Assembly: GCA_028819955.1 (NCBI GenBank)
Contig: JAPPKP010000216.1
Span: 1 to 11,986 of the forward strand
From: Rhodospirillaceae bacterium
Lineage (GTDB): Bacteria > Pseudomonadota > Alphaproteobacteria > UBA828
DNA: 11,986 bases
Direction of reading: 5' to 3'
The notes beneath the pieces were generated by a model. The model did not search any database. It was not told the DNA's origin and saw only the letters and a list, made by a program, of their open reading frames with translations. Made by a program: the position numbers and the translations under genes. Positions 5,919 to 11,986 of the stretch are shown here, in pieces; position 1 is the first letter of the stretch, and the number at the start of each line of letters is the position of its first letter.

Positions 5919-6860
5919 CTAGCGGAACGCGCGGATCGTGCCGCGCTGCACCACCAGGCTCGCCGCGAGGACGATGGCGAGGCCGGGCACGGTCATCAGC
6001 GGCGGCGCGGGCTTGCCGAGCGCGAGATCGAGCAGGAGGACGATGGCCGGCAGCGCGTAGCCGTAGGCCTGCACCCGGGTCGGGCCGAGGCGCAGCGTGG
6101 TGTACTGGGTCAGGAAGAAGGTGATGAGGGTCGGCAGGACCGCGAGGTAGACGATACCGCCCAGCACCACCGTCTCGACCCCCGACCAGTCGGTGCGCCA
6201 GAGCTTGACGTTGCTCGCCGCCAACAGCCAGAGCGCTGCCGCCACCATGGTCCAGAAGGTCTGGACCAGGACCGGCTCGCCCCGGTGCAGGCGCTTGATC
6301 AGCGAGCTGTAGACGGCGTAGCCGACGCAGCCGGCCAGGAAGATCCCGTCGCCGATGTTGACCTCGAGGTTGACGAGGCGGGCGGGGTCGCCCCGGAAGA
6401 TCACCCAGAGCGCGCCGATCATGCCGAGGAGGAGCGCGGCCACGCGATGGAGGCCGAGCCGCTCGCCCACCAGCACCGCGCCGAAGAGCGCGGCAAGGCC
6501 CGGCACGATGGTGAAGATCGCACTGGTGTTGAGGCCGCTGGTGGTGCGCAGCGCCTCGAACATGCACCAGAAGAAGAAGGCGAGCGGTGCGCCGAGGGCG
6601 AGGTAGCGCAGGCAAGACCGGGCCGGCGGCAGCGCCAGCCCTTCGCGCCAGGCCACGATGGGCGCCATGAGCAGTGCCGCGAGGACAAAGCGGATGCACA
6701 TCATCACCGCCGGGTCGAGGCCGTGGGTGATGTGCTCGCCGAGCGGGAACGACGTGGAGATGATGACGATGATCAGGAAGGCGAGGGCGTGCGCGTGCAG
6801 CTGGCCCGTGCGCGTAGGCTCGGCGGGCTGCGGTGGCGCCTGCTGAGTGTCCTGCCCCAT
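5919..6860 (-). CDS. EamA-domain DMT-superfamily permease
   Basis: 313 residues with about ten hydrophobic segments and two EamA repeats (about 22-158 and 168-305), the layout of drug/metabolite-transporter proteins that export or import amino acids, nucleotides or other small metabolites. Family signs include GLDPAVMMCIRFVLAALLMAPI (near 47-68), TSAIFTIVPGLAALFGAVLVGERLG at the end of repeat 1 (112-136), and LGPTRVQAYGYALPAI in repeat 2 (258-273). A hydrophilic 20-residue N-terminus precedes the first segment. It starts 87 bp after the fused ABC permease on the same strand and may be the last gene of that operon. GAGG lies very close to the ATG, so the start is moderately sure. Substrate unknown. 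Confidence 0.88.
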   Translation of the reverse strand: MGQDTQQAPPQPAEPTRTGQLHAHALAFLIIVIISTSFPLGEHITHGLDPAVMMCIRFVLAALLMAPIVAWREGLALPPARSCLRYLALGAPLAFFFWCMFEALRTTSGLNTSAIFTIVPGLAALFGAVLVGERLGLHRVAALLLGMIGALWVIFRGDPARLVNLEVNIGDGIFLAGCVGYAVYSSLIKRLHRGEPVLVQTFWTMVAAALWLLAASNVKLWRTDWSGVETVVLGGIVYLAVLPTLITFFLTQYTTLRLGPTRVQAYGYALPAIVLLLDLALGKPAPPLMTVPGLAIVLAASLVVQRGTIRAFR

Positions 6861-6923
6861 GCCTCACACTACTGCGTGCATCATGGTGGGAAACAGCCCT
6901 ACGCCAGAGGGGCGGGGCGTCAG

Positions 6924-6975
6924 GCGTTCGCGCGCTCTCGAAGCGCGTTATGCGTTCGCGCGCTCTCGAAGCGCG
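6924..6975 (-). repeat. Tandem duplication across the permease stop codon
   Basis: A 24-bp sequence occurs twice, at 6924-6947 and 6952-6975, with a 28-bp period. The right copy encodes the last residues of the fused permease (ALRERANA); the TAA at 6948-6950 follows, then the second copy lies just beyond it. Each copy holds a short hairpin CGCGCT-N5-AGCGCG, so the transcript would carry two small stem-loops at the gene end. A recent slippage duplication is the likeliest origin. It may also affect mRNA stability before the DMT permease gene. Confidence 0.75.
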
Positions 6976-9029
6976 ACGATCGCGCCGAGCACGACGAGGC
7001 CGTAGATGATGTTGCGCACGGCCTCGGGCAGCACCGTGCCGGACAGCATGATGCCAAGGCCGGTGAAGAGGATCGCGCCGCCCAGGATACCGAGATAGTG
7101 GCCGCGGCCACCGGTGATCAGCGTGCCGCCCAGCACCACCACGGCGATGGAGGACAGCAGATAGGGGTCGCCCATGCCGTAGAACGCCTGGGCGCTGAAG
7201 CCCGCGAGGAAGATGCCGACCAGGGCGGAGCAGAAGCCGCTCAGCACGTAGGCGCCGACGATGGGGAACCCGATGCGCACGCCGGAGAGTCTGCTCACCC
7301 GCTCGCTGTTGCCCACCGCGAAGATGCGGCGGCCCGGCGCGCTTCTGTTCAGGTAGAGGGTCGCGACGACGACGAAGGCGATGAGGAACCAGCCGATCGG
7401 CGCGATGCCGGCGATGCGCCCGGTCACGAACCATGCCAGCGCCGGCGGCGCCTTGCCGATGGGCGCACCCGAGCTGAACAGCAGCGACACGCCCTCCAGG
7501 ATACCGTTCATGGCAAGCGTCACGATGATCGGCGAGAGCCCGAAGAGGACGATGGTCATGCCGTTGAGGAAGCCGATGGCGATTCCGATCCCGAGCGCCA
7601 CGGGGATAACCCACACCGCCGGGGCGTCGAGGCCGTTGCAGAGGGTGGTGACGACGATGGCCGGGAAGGTCATGGTCCACGGCACCGAGAGGTCGAGCCC
7701 ACCGGTGATGATCACCGTACCCTGGCCGAGGCCGAGGATCGCCAGGAAGGCGGTCAGGATCAGCATGGCGTTGAGGTAGGCCAGCGGCGAGAAGTCGCCA
7801 CCGGAGATGCCGACGGTCACGCCGAGGATGACGATGTAGATGAGGTAGGCCGGCACGGCGAAGCGCAGCACCGCGCGGTGCCGGTCGAGCCAGGGGACGG
7901 CCGCCGTGCCGACGCCGCCCGCCGGCGGGTCCAGCCCGCCCAGGCGGATCGGCTCCCCCACCACCCGCAGCCGAGAGGGCAAGGAGGATTCCTTGAGCGC
8001 CCGCAGCGTCGCCCGCCAGAAGCGCGTGATCTCGACCACCGGCGAGTCGCGGCCGAGCGAGAAGCCGAGGACGGCGAGGAGCAGGATCACGCCCTCGACG
8101 ATCGGCGTGTAGTAGGTGCGCACGCCGAGCACGAGGAAGATGTTCACGACCACGGTGAGCGTCAGCGCGCCGAAGATGGTGCCGACGGCGCCGCCTCGGC
8201 CGCCGCCGATCAGCGTGCCGCCGAGCACCACGGCGGCGAAGATCTGCAGCAGCATCTTGGCGCCGATCAGCGGGTCCCCGCCGCCCATGTTGGCGGTGAT
8301 GAAGAGGCCGGCGGCGCCGTAGCACATGCCCGCGAAGGTGAAGGTGAGAAAGCGCGTGCGGCGGACGTCGACGCCGTTGGCCTCGGCCGAGCCCGCATCG
8401 CTGCCGATAGCGTAGATGCCCGTGCCGATCCGCGTGTTCTTGAGCAGCAGCCAGAACAGAATGGCGACCGCGAGGACGACGACGGGGGCGGGCAGGCCCT
8501 CAGGTATGACGTCGCCGGTGAAGACCAGGCTGAAGTCCCACGGCATCTCGCCGCCGGGGAACTTGAGCACCAGCAGCGCGGCGCCTTGCGCGATGAACAT
8601 GGTGGCGAGCGTCACCACGATCGACTGCAGACGCACGTAGGCGACGAGGAAGCCGTTGACTGCGCCGATGGCAGCACCCAGGCCAAGCGCGATGACGAGC
8701 GCGACCAGGGTGAAGAGGCCCGTTCCCATATCGGCGACAGGGCCGAGCTGGGTGACCAGGACCACGTTGACCAGCGAGATCACCGCGCCGGCCGAGAGGT
8801 CGAGCCCGCCCGCAAGGATGACGATGGTCTCGCCCAGGGCGGCGAGCGCGAGGGTCGCGGCGCTCGCGCTGATGCTGCTGATGTCGAAGTACGCGATGCC
8901 CTGGCCGGTGATGAGCTGCAGCGCGATCATGGTGGAGGCGAACACGGCGATGGCGATGATCGTGCCGCGCTGGCGCGACCAGCTGAAGGGCGGCAAGTAG
9001 GGTGCGCGTAACGCGCCCAGCGTCGTCAT
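6948..9029 (-). CDS. Fused double permease of an RbsC-type ABC transporter
   Basis: 693 residues holding two complete permease units of the ribose/branched-chain (BPD_transp_2) class in one chain. Unit 1 (about 22-328) has LGETIVILAGGLDLSAGA (65-82), the ATPase-contact stretch NTRIGTGIYAIGSDAGSAEA (198-217) and GGTLIGGGRGGAVG (270-283). Unit 2 (about 388-688) repeats these as LGQGTVIITGGLDLSV (434-449), SAPGRRIFAVGNSERVSRL (563-581) and GGTLITGGRGHYLG (634-647). A polar linker of roughly 55-60 residues joins them. Most RbsC-type permeases are single units of about 320 residues acting as dimers, so this chain should supply both halves. The start is ATG 9027-9029, overlapping the ATPase stop as ATGA; open frame continues upstream inside the ATPase gene but is shadow. 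Solute unknown, probably a sugar or polyol. Confidence 0.93.
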   Translation of the reverse strand: MTTLGALRAPYLPPFSWSRQRGTIIAIAVFASTMIALQLITGQGIAYFDISSISASAATLALAALGETIVILAGGLDLSAGAVISLVNVVLVTQLGPVADMGTGLFTLVALVIALGLGAAIGAVNGFLVAYVRLQSIVVTLATMFIAQGAALLVLKFPGGEMPWDFSLVFTGDVIPEGLPAPVVVLAVAILFWLLLKNTRIGTGIYAIGSDAGSAEANGVDVRRTRFLTFTFAGMCYGAAGLFITANMGGGDPLIGAKMLLQIFAAVVLGGTLIGGGRGGAVGTIFGALTLTVVVNIFLVLGVRTYYTPIVEGVILLLAVLGFSLGRDSPVVEITRFWRATLRALKESSLPSRLRVVGEPIRLGGLDPPAGGVGTAAVPWLDRHRAVLRFAVPAYLIYIVILGVTVGISGGDFSPLAYLNAMLILTAFLAILGLGQGTVIITGGLDLSVPWTMTFPAIVVTTLCNGLDAPAVWVIPVALGIGIAIGFLNGMTIVLFGLSPIIVTLAMNGILEGVSLLFSSGAPIGKAPPALAWFVTGRIAGIAPIGWFLIAFVVVATLYLNRSAPGRRIFAVGNSERVSRLSGVRIGFPIVGAYVLSGFCSALVGIFLAGFSAQAFYGMGDPYLLSSIAVVVLGGTLITGGRGHYLGILGGAILFTGLGIMLSGTVLPEAVRNIIYGLVVLGAIVALRERANA

Positions 9030-10549
9030 CGCGAGCCCTCGCCGAGCGCTGCGCGCATGATGCTGGCCTCGGTGATCTCTTCCCCGCTGAGCGAGGCAGC
9101 CAGTCGGCCGCGGTAGATCACCATCACGGAGTCGCAGAGATTCACGAGCTCCGGCACGTCGGTGGAGTAGTAGAGCACTGCCCCGCCAGCGTCCGCGTAG
9201 GCCCGCATGAGGGCGTAGATCTCCGCCTTGGTGCCCACGTCGACGCCGCGCGTCGGGTCGTACATGAGCAGCACGCGGCTCTCGGCGAGCAGCCACTTGG
9301 CGATGGCGATCTTCTGCTGGTTGCCGCCGCTGAAGACGTTGCAGGCGCTATGGAGCGCGCGCCGGTCGACCTGCACCATGTCGAGCGCGCGGCCCACCGC
9401 CTGCGCTTCCTGCTCCAGGTTCACGAGGCCGAAGCGCACACAGCGGTCGATGATCGGGAGCGAGATGTTCTCCCGCCCCGTCAGCGCGAGGAAGAGCGCC
9501 TCGGTCTTGCGGTCTTCCGGCACGAAGCTGATGCCGATGCGACTGTTCACGGCGTCCTTCGGCGTTCGCAGGGTCACCCGCTGGTCGCCGATCCGGATGT
9601 CACCGGCGCTGAGCCCGACCATGCCGAAGAGTGCGAGAAAGAGATCGCGCTGACCCATGCCTTCCAGCCCGCCTACGCCCAGGATCTCGCCGGGCCAGAG
9701 GTCGAAGGAGAAGTCCTGGACGCCGCCTTCGATGGACAGCCCGTCGCCGGCCAGGATCGGCGTCTCGCCGCGCCGTTCCGGCTGATCCGGCCTGGGCGGA
9801 AAGGTTGCGGCCAGCGAGCGCCCGATCACCAGCTCGATCACGCGGTCATCGGAGATTTCGTCGGCCCTGAAGCTCCCCACCATGCGGCCGTTGCGCAGAA
9901 TCGTCAGGCTGTCACAGAAGTCCCGAACCTCCTGCATCCGGTGCGAAATGAAGACGATGGTCGTGCCTTCCGCGCGCAGCCGGTCGAAGAGCGCGCCCAG
10001 CCACTGCACGTCTTTGCCGGAGAGGGACGAGGTGGGCTCGTCCAGCAGCAGCAACTGCGGCTTGCGGGAGACCGCGCGGGCAATCTCGATTTTCTGTTGC
10101 GTCGGCAGGGCAAGCGTCCGCACCTCGGCGTGGGGGTCGATATCGTCGAGGCCGAGGTCGGCGAGCGCGCGCCGCACGTGCCGCTCCGACTCACGCCGCC
10201 TGATATACCCGCTCGGGCCGGTCGGCTCGTAGGGCAGCAGCATGTTCTGCACGACCGTGAGGTCGCCGATCAGCGAGATTTCCTGATAGGCAGTCTGGAT
10301 GCCGAGCCGATGGGAATCCCTTGGCGTAAGAATGTGGGCGGGGCCGTCGAACAAGGCGATCTCGCCGGCGTCCGGCCGGCTGAGCCCGCTCAGGATCTTG
10401 ACCAGAGTCGACTTGCCGGCGCCATTCTCGCCGAGGAGTGCATGGACCTCGCCGCGCGGGATGGCGAGCGAGACGTCGTCGAGCGCAACGGTCGCGCCGA
10501 ACGCCTTGCTCAGGCCGTGGGTCTCGACTGCCGGCGCGTGCTCATTCAT
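9026..10549 (-). CDS. RbsA-type sugar ABC transporter ATPase (two NBDs)
   Basis: 507 residues with two nucleotide-binding domains, the normal form of RbsA/MglA/XylG ATPases that power import of monosaccharides and related solutes. NBD1 has Walker A GENGAGKST (40-48), Walker B LLLLDEPTSSLS (166-177) and a switch histidine in ISHRMQE (His203), but its signature is weak (ALPTQQ, 147-152). NBD2 has a good signature FSGGNQQK (406-413), a degenerate Walker A (GVGGLEGMGQ, 291-300) and an altered Walker B, LLMYDPTRGVDVG (427-439), where LDEP is usual. The gene follows the binding-protein gene by 130 bp holding two hairpins, and its TGA overlaps the permease ATG. The ATG at 10547-10549 has no clear Shine-Dalgarno. 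Confidence 0.94.
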   Translation of the reverse strand: MNEHAPAVETHGLSKAFGATVALDDVSLAIPRGEVHALLGENGAGKSTLVKILSGLSRPDAGEIALFDGPAHILTPRDSHRLGIQTAYQEISLIGDLTVVQNMLLPYEPTGPSGYIRRRESERHVRRALADLGLDDIDPHAEVRTLALPTQQKIEIARAVSRKPQLLLLDEPTSSLSGKDVQWLGALFDRLRAEGTTIVFISHRMQEVRDFCDSLTILRNGRMVGSFRADEISDDRVIELVIGRSLAATFPPRPDQPERRGETPILAGDGLSIEGGVQDFSFDLWPGEILGVGGLEGMGQRDLFLALFGMVGLSAGDIRIGDQRVTLRTPKDAVNSRIGISFVPEDRKTEALFLALTGRENISLPIIDRCVRFGLVNLEQEAQAVGRALDMVQVDRRALHSACNVFSGGNQQKIAIAKWLLAESRVLLMYDPTRGVDVGTKAEIYALMRAYADAGGAVLYYSTDVPELVNLCDSVMVIYRGRLAASLSGEEITEASIMRAALGEGSR

Positions 10550-10594
10550 GGCCGGCTACGGCGAGTCGTCATCGGCCGGTCATGCTGGGGCGCT

Positions 10595-10647
10595 GGGCGC
10601 AGCGACCAGCGCTGCGCCCCTTACGCCTACGGTCCTGCCGGGACCGT
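10595..10647 (-). promoter_or_regulatory. Two hairpins between binding-protein and ATPase genes
   Basis: Hairpin 1 is a perfect 10-bp stem (10595-10604 with 10610-10619; GGGCGCAGCG/CGCTGCGCCC), loop ACCAG. Hairpin 2 is a 7-bp stem (10629-10635 with 10641-10647; ACGGTCC/GGACCGT), loop TGCCG. Both lie in the 130-bp gap after the substrate-binding-protein stop. No U-tract follows either, so full termination is unlikely. In ABC importer operons such structures commonly protect the binding-protein mRNA and lower expression of the ATPase and permease genes. That role is inferred from position. Confidence 0.65.
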
Positions 10648-10679
10648 CCCGACTCAGAGCCGTTGCTCGCCCGTTGGGA

Positions 10680-11801
10680 TCAGCTTCCCTCGGGCACCTT
10701 GCCCTCGAGCGCGGAATAGACGTCCAGCTCCGGAACCTGCGAATGCCAGACGTCGATGAAGTAGTTCGACGGCGCGACGGAGAGCGGCACCGCATTGCAG
10801 GACCAGCTCTTCGCCGTGAGCTCGGCCTTGTCCCCCGTGTCGCAAAGCTCCGTCTGCCCCGGCGTGACCAGGGGCATCGGGATTTCGGCGAAGCGCGGGA
10901 TCTCGGCGCCGTCGAACTTCGCCATCCCGAGCTTGAAGGCATACGGCGCGGCCCAGGGCGGCGAGCCCATGGAGGCGCTGCGCAGCCCGTAGGCGCCCTC
11001 GGTCGTCCCCGGCGCGAGCTGGGCCACGCGGTGACCGTTGGTGCCGTTGCCGGCGCAGGGCTTGAGCTGGTCGCCGCGTCCCGCGTCCACCTGCATCTGT
11101 GTGAAGACGTAGCAGCCGGTCTGGGTCCACAGGCCGTCGATCTTGTCCCAGCCGTGGGTGGCCACGATCTCGGTCAGCTTCTGCTTCGCCGTGGCGTTGT
11201 TCCACATGCTGGGCGTGTCGGCGATGATCGTGATGTCCGGGAACTCGGCGAACACGGCCTTGGCCGCGGAATTCCGCCGCAGGTCGACCATGTTGCCGGG
11301 GATGCCGCCCATGAAGACGATGTTGCCCTTGCCGCCAAGCTCCTCTGCCAGCCATTCGGCCGGGCCCGCGCCGGCCCAGTCCTGATTGATGCCGACGTGA
11401 TGGGCGCAAGGCTCGGTGACCTGGGCGTCGAAGGTGATGAAGACCACGTCCCGGCGACAGGCATTACGGATGGCGCGGTTGAGCGCCGTCGGCGAAATCG
11501 CCCAGGCGACGATGACTTGCGCGCCCGCCTGGACCATCGCGTTGATCTGCTGGATTTGGGTCTGCGCATTGCCGCGCGCGGACTGGATTTCGATATCCAC
11601 CCGGTCCTTGTATTCCATGGTCCCTGCTATCGAGCTCAGCAGGTTGGTGGACGCATCCATCCAGGTGTTGCCCTCGAAACCCAAGCTCACATAGACCTTG
11701 ATCTTCTCGTCCGCGGTGGCGGTTGCGACCGGCGCCATGCCGCCCGCGAGAAACGCCAGTGCCGCGGCCCCAAGCGCCGCATTGCGCAGATACTTTCTCA
11801 T
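10680..11801 (-). CDS. Periplasmic sugar-type ABC substrate-binding protein
   Basis: 373 residues. The N-terminus MRKYLRNAALGAAALAFLAG with a following APVATATA forms a Sec signal peptide, probably cut after residue 30. The mature part is a Peripla_BP_4/RbsB-like two-lobed protein: DEKIKVYVSLGFEGNTWMDA (31-50), a ligand-loop region around QINAMVQAGAQVIVAWAISPTAL (85-107), ITFDAQV (122-128) and GNIVFMGGIPGN (159-170). It contains six cysteines (115, 132, 230, 249, 320, 335), many for this family. The ATG at 11799-11801 is chosen because it begins the signal peptide and has GGAGG 8 nt upstream; the frame is open to 11963 but that part is leader. It is the first gene of the transporter operon and feeds the fused permease. 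Ligand unknown. Confidence 0.93.
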   Translation of the reverse strand: MRKYLRNAALGAAALAFLAGGMAPVATATADEKIKVYVSLGFEGNTWMDASTNLLSSIAGTMEYKDRVDIEIQSARGNAQTQIQQINAMVQAGAQVIVAWAISPTALNRAIRNACRRDVVFITFDAQVTEPCAHHVGINQDWAGAGPAEWLAEELGGKGNIVFMGGIPGNMVDLRRNSAAKAVFAEFPDITIIADTPSMWNNATAKQKLTEIVATHGWDKIDGLWTQTGCYVFTQMQVDAGRGDQLKPCAGNGTNGHRVAQLAPGTTEGAYGLRSASMGSPPWAAPYAFKLGMAKFDGAEIPRFAEIPMPLVTPGQTELCDTGDKAELTAKSWSCNAVPLSVAPSNYFIDVWHSQVPELDVYSALEGKVPEGS

Positions 11802-11809
11802 TTGAGTAG

Positions 11810-11814
11810 CCTCC
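11810..11814 (-). promoter_or_regulatory. Ribosome binding site of the substrate-binding protein gene
   Basis: GGAGG on the minus strand, eight bases before the ATG at 11799-11801. It settles the start against upstream in-frame candidates, which would bury the signal peptide inside a polar 54-residue extension. Confidence 0.8.
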
Positions 11815-11878
11815 AGTTTGTTTCGCCGAGCGCGCGCATTCTTGTTGTTGCCCGTCAGGGGACGCGCATCTCGTTCCA

Positions 11879-11900
11879 GCACCGCAATCATAGGCGGTGC
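11879..11900. promoter_or_regulatory. Candidate operator over the -10 box of the transporter operon
   Basis: A perfect 7-bp inverted repeat GCACCGC (11879-11885) / GCGGTGC (11894-11900) with an 8-nt spacer. The spacer contains the whole -10 hexamer, so a dimeric repressor bound here would block RNA polymerase. The 22-bp size suits LacI- or GntR-type regulators, which often control sugar importers. No regulator gene lies in the window. Confidence 0.6.
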
Positions 11901-11916
11901 ATTCTCGTTGGGACAA
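11887..11916 (-). promoter_or_regulatory. Sigma70-type promoter of the transporter operon
   Basis: On the minus strand, TTGTCC (11911-11916) and TATGAT (11887-11892) are separated by 18 bp. The -10 matches five of six consensus bases and the -35 four of six. Transcription would start near 11880, giving an untranslated leader of about 80 nt before the binding-protein ATG. Confidence 0.6.
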
Positions 11917-11951
11917 GCGGGGGAGAATTCGGGTGTCGGTAACACGGGATA

Positions 11952-11984
11952 TGTCCGGTCCATGTACCAGATGATCTGTCCGGT
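11952..11984. promoter_or_regulatory. Repeated and palindromic sites upstream of the promoter
   Basis: TGTCCGGT occurs at 11952-11959 and again at 11977-11984, a 25-bp period. Between and over them lie a near-perfect palindrome GGTCCATGTACC (11957-11968, five of six pairs match) and CAGATGATCTG (11968-11978). They lie 36 bp or more upstream of the -35 box, where an activator or a second repressor could bind. The cluster runs to the window edge, so it might instead belong to a divergent gene outside. Confidence 0.4.
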
Positions 11985-11986
11985 TT

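Noticed and set aside
5548..8325. Long minus-strand open frame from the permease through the intergenic region
   Set aside because: It crosses the REP element, the G-tract repeat and two real genes out of frame; its end is the spurious peptide read from those repeats.
6285..9011. Very long open frame on the plus strand opposite the fused permease
   Set aside because: Its translation is a low-complexity run of Asp, Glu, Gly, His and Arg typical of the antisense of a GC-rich membrane-protein gene, and it has no recognisable domain.
9002..11942. Two long plus-strand open frames opposite the ATPase and binding-protein genes
   Set aside because: They are antisense shadows of well-supported genes on the other strand, with biased composition and no family motifs.
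11802..11963. N-terminal extension of the binding protein
   Set aside because: The signal peptide and a good ribosome binding site fix the start at 11801; the extension would cover the promoter and operator.

Overview
This is a GC-rich chromosomal segment from a proteobacterium, most likely an alphaproteobacterium. The evidence is the RuvX protein, which has the wording I associate with that class, a CGTCATG...CATGACG double-hairpin intergenic repeat of the kind scattered through alphaproteobacterial genomes, and an RbsA-type carbohydrate ABC operon of a style common there. Genus and species cannot be told from the window. No phage, transposase or CRISPR genes are present.

Left part (1-2127). 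The window opens inside tRNA-Pro(GGG), whose 3' end and encoded CCA are at 1-52. Convergent to it is a small type II toxin-antitoxin pair (RelE/ParE-like toxin 81-347, ribbon-helix-helix antitoxin 325-549) with a palindromic candidate operator just upstream. Next, also on the minus strand, is a two-gene unit: a small cupin (1636-1977) followed by a PuuE-like polysaccharide deacetylase/allantoinase-fold hydrolase (698-1591), ending at a GC-rich hairpin.

Middle part (2128-5918). Three plus-strand genes lie close together: a divergent peptide deformylase (def), a large alpha/beta hydrolase that probably starts at TTG, and ruvX. A 624-bp convergent intergenic region follows. It has no believable gene but is rich in structure: a hairpin after ruvX, a block of ten evenly spaced G3 tracts on the minus strand (helically phased and matching the G-quadruplex consensus), and a 95-bp REP-like palindromic element.

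Right part (5919-11986). A minus-strand transporter operon runs from right to left: secreted substrate-binding protein (10680-11801), double-NBD RbsA-type ATPase (9026-10549), a permease that is two RbsC-like units fused in one 693-residue chain (6948-9029), then an EamA/DMT-family permease (5919-6860). Upstream there is a good sigma70-type promoter whose -10 box sits in the spacer of a perfect 7-bp inverted repeat, so the operon is probably repressor-controlled. Two hairpins separate the binding-protein gene from the ATPase gene, as expected where the binding protein is made in excess. The ATPase and permease genes overlap at ATGA. The transported solute cannot be told from sequence.

The least ordinary items are the fused permease with its matching ATPase, which has one consensus and one degenerate ATP site, the phased G-tract repeat, and the duplicated hairpin across the permease stop codon. 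I see no wholly new multi-gene system.
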